From Longimicrobiales bacterium (GTDB lineage: Bacteria > Gemmatimonadota > Gemmatimonadetes > Longimicrobiales > Gaopeijiaceae): DNA of 64,000 nt. The notes under the pieces were generated by a model. It had not been told where the DNA came from, searched no databases, and saw only the letters and a list, made by a program, of their open reading frames with translations. Where the stretch lies: positions 1,168,501 through 1,232,500 of the forward strand of contig CATQHQ010000002.1 in assembly GCA_958296005.1 (NCBI GenBank), read 5' to 3'. The stretch's first letter is position 1, and every line of letters begins with the position of its first letter. A program made the position numbers and the translations under genes. Positions 24,688 through 33,822 of the stretch are shown here, one piece after another.

Positions 24688-27519
24688 ATGAAGACGTTCC
24701 GCCTCCGCGCCGCCCCGATCCTCCTCGCCCTCCTGGCCGCCGCCTGCGACGCGACGCCCGCCGACGACGCCCCGGTCTCCATCGACTTCGAGCGCTTCGA
24801 GCTCGACAACGGTCTGGAGGTCGTGCTTCACGTGGACCGGTCGGACCCGCTGGCGGCGGTCGCCATGACCTTCCACGTGGGCTCGGCCCGCGAGATCGAG
24901 GGGCGCACGGGCTTCGCCCACCTCTTCGAGCACCTCTTCTTCCTGGACTCGGAGAACCTGGGTCCCGGCGGACTCGACCGCCTCATGACCCGCATCGGCA
25001 GCTCCACCAACGGCTCCACGAGCCGCGACCGCACCAACTACTTCGAAGTCGTGCCGATCGACGGCCTGGAGAAGGCGCTCTGGGCCGAGGCCGACAAGCT
25101 GGGCTTCTTCATCAACACCGTCACCGAGTCGGTGGTCGCCAAGGAGAAGCAGGTCGTCAAGAACGAGAAGCGGCAGGGCGTGGACAACCGGCCGTACGGA
25201 CACACCAACTTCGTCGTCGACCGGGCCTTGTACCCGGAAGGACACCCGTACCGCTGGCAGGTGATCGGGTCGCTGCAGGACCTGGACGCCGCGACCCTCG
25301 CCGACGCCAAGGAGTTCCACGCCCTCTGGTACGGCCCCAACAACGCCACCCTGGTCGTTGCGGGCGACATCGACACGGCCCAGACCCGGGAGTGGATCGA
25401 GAAGTACTTCGGCGAGGTCCCCGCCCGCGCGACGCCGCCGACCGAGGACCCGCCCGCCGTCGAGCTGGCGGAGACCCGGCTGCTCTTCCACGAGGACAAC
25501 TTCGCCCGGCTGCCCCGCCTGACCATGGCGTGGCCCACCGTGCCCCTCTACCACCCCGACGCCTACCCGCTGGCTGTCCTGGGCGCGCTCCTGGCCGACG
25601 GCAAGTCCACCCCGATGCACACGGTGCTCGTGGAGGACGAGAAGCTTGCGCCGTCGGTGTCCGCCTTCAACTTCTCGCAGGAGCTGGCGGGCCGGTTCGG
25701 CGTGCAGGTGGGCGCCTTCGCCGGCAAGGACCTGGACGACGTGCGGGCAGCGGTCGAGAGGGGGTTCCGTCGCTTCGAGGAGGAGGGCGTCCTGGAGGCC
25801 GAGCTGCGTCGGGTGAAGGCGGGGACGGAGACGGCGTTCTACCAGCGCCTCTCGAGCACGCTGGGGAAGGCGTTCCAGCTGGCCCAGTACGCGATCTTCG
25901 CCGGGGACCCGGGGTACGCGGCCGAGGACTTGCAGCGCACCCTCGCCGTCACCGACGCCGACGTGATCCGGGTGTACGAGACCTACGTGGCGAACAAGCC
26001 CTACGTGGCGACCAGCTTCGTGCCCCGAGGCGAGGCCGAACTGGCCATTGACGGGTCGCAGCGCGCCGAAGTAGTCGAAGAGCCGATCGTGCAGGGTGCC
26101 GAGGCGGCGTTCACTGTGGTCCGAGGCGAGGAGCGCACGCCCCAGGGTGCCTTCGACCGCTCCGTCGAGCCTCCCTTCGGAGCGTCGCCCACCCTGCGGG
26201 CGCCCGAGGTATGGCGCATCGGCGTCGACGGCCCCGGAATCCCAGCGTTCGGCATCGAGGACCGGGAGATCCCCGTCGTCAACTTCGAGCTTCGCTTCCG
26301 CGGCGGCCTCCTCCTGGAGGACCCGGCCCGCACCGGCGTCGCCAACCTGCTGGCCGAGACGATGCTGGAGGGCACCGCCAACCGGACGCCCGAGGAGCTG
26401 GAACAGGCGATCGACCTCCTGGGCGCGTCCCTGAACGTCTCCGCCGGTGCCCAGAGCTTCGCGATCTCCGGCAGCGTCCTGGCCCGCAACTACGCCGAGA
26501 CGATGAGCCTGGTCGAGGAAATCCTGCTGGAGCCCCGCTTCGACCCGGAGCGGTTCGCCCTCGCCCGCCAGCGAGTCGAGAACGGCATCCGGCGACTTGA
26601 GGCCAACCCAAACGGGGTGGCGGCCCGCGCCTTCGGCCGGCTGGTCTACGGCGATCACATCCTGGCGGCGCCGACCGCCGGCACGCTGGAGTCCGTGGCC
26701 GCCGTCGCTCTGGACGACTTGACGGCGTACCACCAAACGGCCCTCGTGCGCGCCGCTGCGGCGTTCCACGTCGCGGGAGCGGTGGCTCCGGGGGAGGCGG
26801 TGGCGCCCCTGGCCGACTTGGCCGAGCGGTTGCCGGCCGGACCCGCCCCCGACTACCCGCCGCCGCCTTCCTGGTCCGCGGACCGCGCCGGGCTCTACTT
26901 CGTCGACGTCCCCGGCGCCAGCCAGTCCGTGCTTGCGATCGGCCGCTTGGCGCTCGCTCAGACCGACGACGGCTACTACCCCGCCACGGTCATGAACTTC
27001 CGCCTGGGAGGCGGCGGCTTCGCGTCGGACCTGACCCAGACGCTGCGGGAAGGGAAGGGGTACACCTACGGGATCGGCTCCGGCTTCCAGGGAACCGACC
27101 TGCCCGGCCCGTTCGCCATCCGTTCCTCCGTCCGCTCCAACGTGACGCTGGAGTCGCTGGAGCTGATCAAGGAGATCGTGGAGCGCCACGGCCCCGAGTT
27201 CGACGCGGCGGACCTGGAGGCGACCCAGGGCTTCCTCCTCCGCGCCAACGCCCGCGCCTTCGAGACCCTCGGCGCCAAGCTCGGCGTGGTGCGGGCCGTC
27301 AGCGCCTACGGCTTCGAGCCCGACTACGTGCTCCAGCGCGAGCGGATCGTCCGCGAGATGACCGTGGAGCGCATCCGCGAGCTGGCGGCGCGTCACCTGG
27401 ACCCGACGGGGATGGTGTGGCTCGTGGTGGGCGACGCCGAGACGCAGATGGGACGCCTCTCGGCGCTGGGCCTCGGCCCGCCGATCCTGCTGGACCGGCA
27501 CGGCCGGCCGGCCCCATGA
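24688..27519 (+). CDS. M16 family zinc metallopeptidase (two-domain, lipoprotein)
   Basis: 943 residues from ATG 24688. The signal peptide ends in LAAAC (Cys20), so it is probably a periplasmic lipoprotein. The inverted zinc motif HLFEH occupies residues 78-82, with the downstream glutamate expected in the VVAKEKQVVKNEKR helix. A second, non-catalytic M16 half follows (from about residue 520: PVVNFELRFRGGLLLEDPARTGVANLLAETMLEGT) with R/Y-containing GLYFVDVPGASQS and GKGYTYGIGSGF. This fused two-half layout is the usual processing-peptidase-like arrangement that clamps short peptides. Relics of this gene occur inverted at 21872-22103. Confidence 0.93.
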   Translation: MKTFRLRAAPILLALLAAACDATPADDAPVSIDFERFELDNGLEVVLHVDRSDPLAAVAMTFHVGSAREIEGRTGFAHLFEHLFFLDSENLGPGGLDRLMTRIGSSTNGSTSRDRTNYFEVVPIDGLEKALWAEADKLGFFINTVTESVVAKEKQVVKNEKRQGVDNRPYGHTNFVVDRALYPEGHPYRWQVIGSLQDLDAATLADAKEFHALWYGPNNATLVVAGDIDTAQTREWIEKYFGEVPARATPPTEDPPAVELAETRLLFHEDNFARLPRLTMAWPTVPLYHPDAYPLAVLGALLADGKSTPMHTVLVEDEKLAPSVSAFNFSQELAGRFGVQVGAFAGKDLDDVRAAVERGFRRFEEEGVLEAELRRVKAGTETAFYQRLSSTLGKAFQLAQYAIFAGDPGYAAEDLQRTLAVTDADVIRVYETYVANKPYVATSFVPRGEAELAIDGSQRAEVVEEPIVQGAEAAFTVVRGEERTPQGAFDRSVEPPFGASPTLRAPEVWRIGVDGPGIPAFGIEDREIPVVNFELRFRGGLLLEDPARTGVANLLAETMLEGTANRTPEELEQAIDLLGASLNVSAGAQSFAISGSVLARNYAETMSLVEEILLEPRFDPERFALARQRVENGIRRLEANPNGVAARAFGRLVYGDHILAAPTAGTLESVAAVALDDLTAYHQTALVRAAAAFHVAGAVAPGEAVAPLADLAERLPAGPAPDYPPPPSWSADRAGLYFVDVPGASQSVLAIGRLALAQTDDGYYPATVMNFRLGGGGFASDLTQTLREGKGYTYGIGSGFQGTDLPGPFAIRSSVRSNVTLESLELIKEIVERHGPEFDAADLEATQGFLLRANARAFETLGAKLGVVRAVSAYGFEPDYVLQRERIVREMTVERIRELAARHLDPTGMVWLVVGDAETQMGRLSALGLGPPILLDRHGRPAP

Positions 27520-27547
27520 CCTGACCAAACGGACCCGCCGTTCTTGG

Positions 27548-27576
27548 TTGATGCGGCTCCGATCTCCTGCTACGTT
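27548..27576 (+). promoter_or_regulatory. Putative promoter of the DUF5916 gene
   Basis: TTGATG (27548-27553), 17 bases, TACGTT (27571-27576). A start near 27583 would leave about 95 bases before ATG 27679. The same TACGTT -10 is found before cspA. Confidence 0.45.
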
Positions 27577-27678
27577 CCCCCTCGCTTCGCGGTCGGCGGG
27601 CGGTAGTCGCGCGACCATACCTCGCGATCCCACTCTGTGGACCAGTGCGTGCCAACTTCCACTTCACTACCTAGCCGG

Positions 27679-29952
27679 ATGATCAACGCCTCGCTTTCGG
27701 CGGCCGTCGTCTTGCTCTTGGCGGCCTTCGAGGCCGGCGCCCAAGACGCTTCCGCCGGCCCGACCGCTGCCGCCTCCGACGAACAATCCGGCGCGGTCGA
27801 GGAACCCGGCACCGCCGTCGCCGCCCGCACGGGCGCCCCCCCGGTCATCGACGGCGTGCCCGACGACCAAGTGTGGCTCGCCGCTACTCCCCTCGCCGAC
27901 TTCGTGCAGCGGGAGCCCGCCGACGGCCAGCCCGCGTCCGAGCCGACGGAAGTGCGCATCCTCTTCGACGACGAGGCCGTCTACGTCGCGGCCTGGGCCT
28001 ACGACTCCCGAGCCGACGCGATCGTCACAGGCGAGTCGATCCGGGACTACGAGATCACCGACGCCGACGCCATCCTCATGATCTTCGACACCTACAACGA
28101 CCAGCAGAACGGCTTCGTCTTCGGCACGACGCCGGCGGGGATCGAGTACGACGGTCAGGTGGCGTCGTCGGGAAGCGGCGGCGGCTTCTTCCTGGGCGGA
28201 GGCGGAAACCGACAGCGCCGCTTCCAAGCCGGGGCGGGCGGCGGCTTCAACAAGAACTGGGACGGCAGCTGGACCGTCGCCACCTCCCGCGACGCCGACG
28301 GCTGGTACGCCGAGTTCCGCATCCCCTTCAGCACCCTCCGCTACGGCTCCGAAACCGACTCGTGGGGCTTCAACGTCGCCCGTCGCATCCGCCGCCTCGA
28401 CGAGGAGGACTTCTGGTCCGCCGTGCCTCGTGAGTTCAACCTGTACCGCCTGGACTTCGCAGGGCAGCTGACAGGGGTCGAGCCGCCGTTCCGCCGCTTG
28501 GGCACCGTGACCCCCTACGTGCTCGGCTCGACGGTGCGCGACTACCAGGACGCCGCCGAGACCAGCTTCGACCGCAGCGCCGAGTTCGGCGGCGAGGCCA
28601 AGGTTCAGGTCACCCAGGGGATGACCCTGGACATGACCGTCAACACCGACTTCGCCCAGGTGGAGGTGGACGACCAGCAGGTCAACCTGACCCGCTTCTC
28701 GCTACTCTTCCCCGAGAAGCGACCGTTCTTCCTGGAGAACGCCGGCTTCTTCACCGTCGGGGCGGGGGGGGCGGACCTCTTCTTCAGCCGCAGGATCGGC
28801 ATCTCCGGCGGACAGCCTGTCCCGATCAAGGGCGGGGGGCGCCTGTCGGGACGGGCCGCGGGCCTCAACTTGGGCCTCCTCCACATCCGCACCGGCACCG
28901 ACGTGGCCGGCGACCCGGAGAACCACTACTCCGTCGCCCGCGTGGCCAAGGAGCTGCCCAGCCGCTCCCGGATCGGCGGCCTCTTCGTGAACCGGGGCAG
29001 CAACTTCGACGGCGACTACAACCGCACCTACGCCGTGGACGGGCGGATCGGCGTCGGAGACCAGTTCACCGTGACGTCCTTCCTGGCCCGGACGGAGACG
29101 CCCGACCTCGACGGCGCCGACATGGCCTGGGACGTGACGGCCGGCTGGTCGAGCCGCAACTGGCGGGCCAACGCGACCGCTCGCGAGATCGGCGAGAACT
29201 TCAACCCCGAAGTCGGGTTCCTGCCCCGGGACGGCCACCGCTACTACCAGCTCTTCGGCATGTATTACGTCCGCCCGAGCCGAGTCTTCCGCGAGATACG
29301 CCCCCACATCTCCTACTACACATACCAGACGGTCCGAAGCGACGTCGCGAGCGGCTTCACCGAGTCCGCCCGCATACACGTCGACAGCCACTGGCAGTGG
29401 CCCTCCGGGATGGAGCTGCACACGGGCGCCAACTACGTCACCGAGGGTCTGTACCAGCCCTTCGAGATACGCGGAACCGAGGTCGTCGTCCCGGAAGGCA
29501 ACTACGAGGGATGGGAGAGCCAAGTCGTGTTCATGACGGACCAGTCCCGCGCGCTCTCCTTCAACTCTCGCTTCAACTGGGGCGGCTTCCTATCGGGCAG
29601 CAAGAAGACCACTAGCGGCGACGTCACGATCCGCCGGGGCACCCGCTCCAGCGCGACGTTCCGCGTGGCCTACAACGACGTGCAACTGCCGCAGGGCGAC
29701 TTCACCACGACGCTCGCCAGCGTCAACTTGGGCTACTTCTTCACGCCCAGGATCTACGTCCAGTCCCTGGTCCAGTACTCCAACCAGATCGACCAGTGGT
29801 CCGCCAACGTCCGCTTCGGCTGGCTCAACACCGCGGGCACCGGCCTCTTCATCGTGTTCAACAACGTCCACGGAATCGAAGAGATCACAGGACCCGTAGG
29901 CCGCTCCGTCTTCCTCAAGTTCACCCGCCAGCTGAACGTCTTCGGCGTGTAG
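27679..29952 (+). CDS. DUF5916-type outer-membrane protein with CBM9-like N-terminus
   Basis: 757 residues from ATG 27679, which starts a clean signal peptide (hydrophobic run, cleavage near GAQD); GTG 27637 would put 14 polar residues before it. After a linker, residues ~50-230 form a carbohydrate-binding family 9-like domain (IDGVPDDQVWLAATPL, VRILFDDEAVYVAAWAYDS). The rest is DUF5916 with many amphipathic beta strands and a terminal FLKFTRQLNVFGV, suggesting an outer-membrane barrel. ELFPEKRPFFLENAGFF-like LFPEKRPFFLENAGFF is a strong family marker. These proteins are common in Bacteroidota and Gemmatimonadota; function is unknown. Confidence 0.85.
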   Translation: MINASLSAAVVLLLAAFEAGAQDASAGPTAAASDEQSGAVEEPGTAVAARTGAPPVIDGVPDDQVWLAATPLADFVQREPADGQPASEPTEVRILFDDEAVYVAAWAYDSRADAIVTGESIRDYEITDADAILMIFDTYNDQQNGFVFGTTPAGIEYDGQVASSGSGGGFFLGGGGNRQRRFQAGAGGGFNKNWDGSWTVATSRDADGWYAEFRIPFSTLRYGSETDSWGFNVARRIRRLDEEDFWSAVPREFNLYRLDFAGQLTGVEPPFRRLGTVTPYVLGSTVRDYQDAAETSFDRSAEFGGEAKVQVTQGMTLDMTVNTDFAQVEVDDQQVNLTRFSLLFPEKRPFFLENAGFFTVGAGGADLFFSRRIGISGGQPVPIKGGGRLSGRAAGLNLGLLHIRTGTDVAGDPENHYSVARVAKELPSRSRIGGLFVNRGSNFDGDYNRTYAVDGRIGVGDQFTVTSFLARTETPDLDGADMAWDVTAGWSSRNWRANATAREIGENFNPEVGFLPRDGHRYYQLFGMYYVRPSRVFREIRPHISYYTYQTVRSDVASGFTESARIHVDSHWQWPSGMELHTGANYVTEGLYQPFEIRGTEVVVPEGNYEGWESQVVFMTDQSRALSFNSRFNWGGFLSGSKKTTSGDVTIRRGTRSSATFRVAYNDVQLPQGDFTTTLASVNLGYFFTPRIYVQSLVQYSNQIDQWSANVRFGWLNTAGTGLFIVFNNVHGIEEITGPVGRSVFLKFTRQLNVFGV

Positions 29953-29979
29953 GGTGCAGGGACCGCGACGGGGGGAGAC

Positions 29980-30546
29980 TTAGCCCGGTCCCTCGTCCTC
30001 CGCGTTCGCCGCCTTGAAGGCATCGGCGAACTCCACGAGCTTCGCCGCCAACGCCGCGCTCATCGCCGTGGCCGTGTTGGCCGCCTCGGAGACGCCGACG
30101 TCCGTCGCGTACCACGTCACCGCTTCGGAGTGGGTGATCTGGGTGTCGCGGATCATCTGGGTCGCCTGCTGGACGCGGACGGAGACGGAGTAGCCCACGA
30201 CGCCCACGACGCCGCCTCCGCACTCGAACGTCACGCGCAGCTCGGGGAGGCCCGGCGCCGCCAGCATCTCCTCGCGCGTCAGCAACGGCACGCCGGCGTC
30301 CCCCAGCGCGGCTTCGGAATCGGCGCGCACGGCGTCGGCGGAGACGCCCGCGCCCTGGCACGCGTCGTTGGTTTCGGCCCGCACGTACACTCCGTCGAGC
30401 CCTTCCAGCGTGTAGCGGTTCCACTCGGTGTCCTGCGCCGCGGACGGGGCAGGGAACGCCGAGAGGATCAGGACCGCCGTTCCGAGGACCCCCGCCGTCA
30501 GCGCGCCCCGGCCGACGCCCCGGCGGCCTCTGCGGGCACCGGCCAT
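29980..30546 (-). CDS. Exported protein of unknown function, last gene of the DUF1592 module
   Basis: 188 residues from ATG 30546 (minus), one base after the ankyrin gene's stop, so co-translated. The N-terminus is Arg-rich (RRGRRG) followed by a hydrophobic core ending AAQD; this is a Sec-type signal peptide. The mature part contains two Cys (NDACQGAG and FECGGG) that may pair, and a repeated VGYSVSVRVQQ beta pattern, then an Ala-rich helical tail. I do not recognise a family. It faces the DUF5916 gene tail to tail with a 27-base gap. Confidence 0.7.
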   Translation of the reverse strand: MAGARRGRRGVGRGALTAGVLGTAVLILSAFPAPSAAQDTEWNRYTLEGLDGVYVRAETNDACQGAGVSADAVRADSEAALGDAGVPLLTREEMLAAPGLPELRVTFECGGGVVGVVGYSVSVRVQQATQMIRDTQITHSEAVTWYATDVGVSEAANTATAMSAALAAKLVEFADAFKAANAEDEGPG

Positions 30547-30547
30547 C

Positions 30548-32377
30548 CTAGAGGCTTCCCCCGCATGACCTGCACGCGTGGCTGTTGCCCGATCCGAGCT
30601 TCTCCAGCAGCGCGACCGTCGCCGGGTGGGGCTGGGCGCGCTGCTCGGGGCTGTTGGCCAGGTCGGCGGTGGTCTGGCCCCGCCTGCTGATCGCGTTGAC
30701 GTCGGTCCCCTTGGAGACGAGGTAAAGGATCGTCTCGCTGTCGCCCCGAGCGGCGGCGTGGTGGATCGCGTTGTAGCCGTCCTTGTCGCGGAGGTTCGGG
30801 TCCACCCCAATCTCCTCGATCAGGTAGCGGAGGGCAGGGAGCCATCCATTGGGCACGGAACGGTGCTGCTGCGCCACTCGGGACGTGCCGAACCCGACGC
30901 CGGAGGCCGCGTGCAGCGGATGCACCGCGGGTCCGCCCACGGGAACGGGCGGCAGCCCAGACGGGTCGGCGGGCACTTCGTCGGGCCTGGTGTCGGGGAA
31001 GTTGGGGTCCCGGTACCGGCGTCGGTCGGGAAGGCGCATCGTCCAGATGTTGGGGTCGGCGCCGTACTCGACCAGCAGCCGCATGGCGTCCACGTCCACC
31101 GCGTAGGCGGCCCGCCAGAACGGGGTCGCGCCGGTGAAGTCCACCCCCATCCGGCCAGCGTTGTAAGCTGCGTACCAGATGTGGGTGGCGGTCCGCTGGT
31201 TGGGGTCGGCCCCCGCTTCGAGCAAGAGCCTCATGAACTCCAGGTACCCGGTCTCCTGCTGGCGGAACGCCTGGGGTTGCGGGTACCAAGTGCGCAACGA
31301 CCACTCGATGTTCAGCGTGGCGAAGAGAGGCGCGGCGCCGTCGTCGCTTACCTGGTTCGGATCGGCGCCCCGCTCCAGCAGCTCCCGCGCCAAGTCGTAG
31401 TTGCCGTTGATCACCGCCACCAGCATCGGACTCGACTGGTCTCCCGCCGTGGGCTGGTCGATCTCGGCGCCCCGGTCGGCGAGCAGTGCCGCGGTGGAGA
31501 GGTGGCCTTCTCGGGCCGCGTAGTGGAGGGCTGCGAACCCGCCCTGCTTCCCGATCTGCTGGGCCGACGAGAGGGCCTTGACCGGAGGCTCCGGGGGCGG
31601 CTCGGGCTTGGGCTCGGCGGCTTCGGGCGCCGGTTGACTAGGGGGCGTAGGGGGCGGCCCTTGGGGCGGAGCTTCCGGCTGCTGCTCCGGTTCCTCCGGC
31701 TCCTCGGCGGCCGCCCGGACCCGGGCGCGCTGCCGCTGTTCGTTCCGCAGGCTCTGGTCCAGCACTTCGTAGTCCTTGACGCGCGTGACCAGCGACGGGT
31801 CGGCGCCGGCGTCGAGGAGCGCCTCCAAGGCCGCATCTGCGCCGCGCACTGCGGCGAACATCAGAGGCGTGCGCTCGGAGAAGCCGTCGCGGGCGTCCAC
31901 GTGCCCCCCGTGCGCCGCCAGCGCCGCCACCACCTGGGCCGCGTCGGCGTCGGCCGCGAAGTGCATCGCCGTGACGCCCGTCGAGGTGACCGCGTTCGCG
32001 TCGGCGCCGGCGTCCAGAAGGATGCGCGCCACCTCGGCGTGCCCGGACCGGCTGGCCAAGTGCAGCGGCGTGTAGCCGCCGAGGCGCGTCGTGGCCCGCA
32101 CGGTGGCGCCGGCGTAGAGCAACGTCCGCGCGATCTCGGCGTCGTTGTCGGCCGCCGCCCAGTGAAGCGCGGTCATGCCGTCGCTCTGGGCCGCGTTGGG
32201 ATCGGCGCCTTGCCGCAGCAGCTCACGCACCGCCTCCACATCGCCCCGCTTCGCTGCGTCGGCAACGGGGGAGTCGGCAACGACCATCGGCACCGCTGCC
32301 ACCGCCGCGACAACCGCGAACGCCAGCGTCGCGAACCGCAGCACTACGCGGATTCCGCCTTCTCTCGTGCTCCTCAT
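30548..32377 (-). CDS. Secreted ankyrin-repeat protein
   Basis: 609 residues from ATG 32377 (minus; AGGAGA about 10 bases upstream). A signal peptide (LRFATLAFAVVAAVAAV) directs it out of the cytoplasm. About ten ankyrin repeats follow in two blocks: four or five in residues 30-190 (TALHWAAADND, TPLHLASRSGH, TAMHFAADADA, TPLMFAAVRGA) and the rest after residue 285 (AALHYAAREGH, LLEAGADPNQ, NAIHHAAARGD). The blocks are split by a Pro/Glu-rich linker of about 65 residues. The C-terminus ends HACRSCGGSL, a CxxC-type pair. It lies between the DUF1552 gene (25 bases upstream) and the 188-aa exported gene. Confidence 0.9.
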   Translation of the reverse strand: MRSTREGGIRVVLRFATLAFAVVAAVAAVPMVVADSPVADAAKRGDVEAVRELLRQGADPNAAQSDGMTALHWAAADNDAEIARTLLYAGATVRATTRLGGYTPLHLASRSGHAEVARILLDAGADANAVTSTGVTAMHFAADADAAQVVAALAAHGGHVDARDGFSERTPLMFAAVRGADAALEALLDAGADPSLVTRVKDYEVLDQSLRNEQRQRARVRAAAEEPEEPEQQPEAPPQGPPPTPPSQPAPEAAEPKPEPPPEPPVKALSSAQQIGKQGGFAALHYAAREGHLSTAALLADRGAEIDQPTAGDQSSPMLVAVINGNYDLARELLERGADPNQVSDDGAAPLFATLNIEWSLRTWYPQPQAFRQQETGYLEFMRLLLEAGADPNQRTATHIWYAAYNAGRMGVDFTGATPFWRAAYAVDVDAMRLLVEYGADPNIWTMRLPDRRRYRDPNFPDTRPDEVPADPSGLPPVPVGGPAVHPLHAASGVGFGTSRVAQQHRSVPNGWLPALRYLIEEIGVDPNLRDKDGYNAIHHAAARGDSETILYLVSKGTDVNAISRRGQTTADLANSPEQRAQPHPATVALLEKLGSGNSHACRSCGGSL

Positions 32378-32402
32378 CGTCTCGTCTCGTCTCCTGGCGA
32401 CG

Positions 32403-33791
32403 CTAGATGGCGAAGTGCCCGGTGCTGTTCCCGAACTTCTCGACGTCGGTCGCGCCCAGCTTGTGCAACATGCTGAGCATGACGTTGGCCATGGGGGTGC
32501 CCGGCGTGGCCCGGATGTGCCGGCCTCCCTCCAGCGCGCCGTTGGCGCCGCCCACCAGGAAGAGGGGGCAGCGGGCGTGGTTGTGGAGGTTGCTGTCGGC
32601 CATGGCGGAGCCGTACACGACCATCGTCTTGTCCAGCAGGTTCCCGTCGCCCTCGGCGGATCGCTGGAGCTTCTCCAGGAAGTACGGGACCATCGACACG
32701 TGGTACTCGTTGATCTTTGCGAACTCCCGGACCCGCTCCTCCCGGCCGCCGTGGTGGGACGCCGCATGGAAGGGCGTGTCCACGCCGGACTCGGGGTAGA
32801 CCCTTGGCGAGGCGTCGCGGCCCAGCTTCAGCGAGAAGACCCTGGTGATGTCCGATTGGAACGCCAGGACCTGCAGGTCGAACATCAGCTTGACGTGCTC
32901 CTCGAAGGAATCGGGCACGCCGACGGGCGCCTCGGGGATCTGCCGCGCTTCGCCGCTGGCGTTCTGGACCTCGATCCTCTCGATCCGCTGCTCCAGCTCC
33001 CGGATGTTGTTGGCGTACTGGTCCAAGCGGTGCGCGTCGGAGGGCGCCAGCTGCCGCCGAAGCGACGACATCTCGCCCATCACCCAGTCCAGGATGCTTC
33101 GGTCCGTGTCCAGGCGCTGCGCCCGCTGCTCCGCCGTGCCGCCGGCGCCGAAGAGCTGCTCGAAGACGGCCCGGGGGTCGCGGATCATCGGCAGAGGCCG
33201 GTCGGGAGCGGCCCAGCTGATCGTGTCGGTGTAGACGCAGGCGTACCCGTAGGCGCAGCCGCCGGCTTGGTCCACGTTCTCGATCGACAGCTGGAGCGAC
33301 GGGATCGGCGTTTCCTGGCCGAACCGCTGCACGTACAGCTGGTCCAAGGACGTGCCCACGTGGACGTCGGAGCCCTCGGTCTGCTTCGGGTGAGCCTGGG
33401 TCAGGAAGACCGCGCTGGTGCGGAAGTGGTCCCCGCCGATCTCGCTGGGCGCGTAGGCGTCGGCCATCCGGGCGTCGGTGTCGCTGATGATCGTCAGGTA
33501 GTCCCTGAACGGCTCCAGCGGCCTCAGGCTGGTCGACGACAGGTCGAACTTCCGCCCCGTCGCGGCCGGCGCCCACAGGTTCTGCGACGCGCCCCAGTCG
33601 TTGCAGCCGGCGGCGCCGTGGACCTGCTCGATGCACACGAGGCGCGTGCTTCCCGCGGCCTTCCCGGCTTCGGTGCTCGACCACCGGCGTCCCGCAGGGA
33701 TCATGGCGTCGAGAAGGGGGAGACCGATCGCCGCGCTGGCGCCCTTGAGCATGGCGCGACGGGAGACGTGCTTGCCGGTGAGGATTTCCAT
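32403..33791 (-). CDS. DUF1552 protein with Tat signal
   Basis: 462 residues from ATG 33791 (minus). The start shows a twin-arginine motif SRRAMLKGASAAIGLPLLDAM, so the folded protein is probably exported by Tat. The rest is DUF1552 throughout (RLVCIEQVHGAA, DTDARMADAY, SLQLSIEN, DWVMGEMSSLRRQL, a late AMADSNLHNHARCPLFLVGG). The late part recalls sulfatase/alkaline-phosphatase-like folds (DUF1501 relatives), with an H-N-H near the end. DUF1552 genes regularly sit beside DUF1592-type cytochromes in Planctomycetes, Acidobacteria and Gemmatimonadota; function is not known. It lies 31 bases after the cytochrome gene. Confidence 0.9.
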   Translation of the reverse strand: MEILTGKHVSRRAMLKGASAAIGLPLLDAMIPAGRRWSSTEAGKAAGSTRLVCIEQVHGAAGCNDWGASQNLWAPAATGRKFDLSSTSLRPLEPFRDYLTIISDTDARMADAYAPSEIGGDHFRTSAVFLTQAHPKQTEGSDVHVGTSLDQLYVQRFGQETPIPSLQLSIENVDQAGGCAYGYACVYTDTISWAAPDRPLPMIRDPRAVFEQLFGAGGTAEQRAQRLDTDRSILDWVMGEMSSLRRQLAPSDAHRLDQYANNIRELEQRIERIEVQNASGEARQIPEAPVGVPDSFEEHVKLMFDLQVLAFQSDITRVFSLKLGRDASPRVYPESGVDTPFHAASHHGGREERVREFAKINEYHVSMVPYFLEKLQRSAEGDGNLLDKTMVVYGSAMADSNLHNHARCPLFLVGGANGALEGGRHIRATPGTPMANVMLSMLHKLGATDVEKFGNSTGHFAI

Positions 33792-33822
33792 CGGGGGGTG
33801 ACCTCTCGGTGGCGGTTGGCGG

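Noticed and set aside
24646..27633. 995-codon minus-strand ORF opposite the M16 gene
   Set aside because: Antisense shadow; the plus strand has a complete, motif-rich peptidase.
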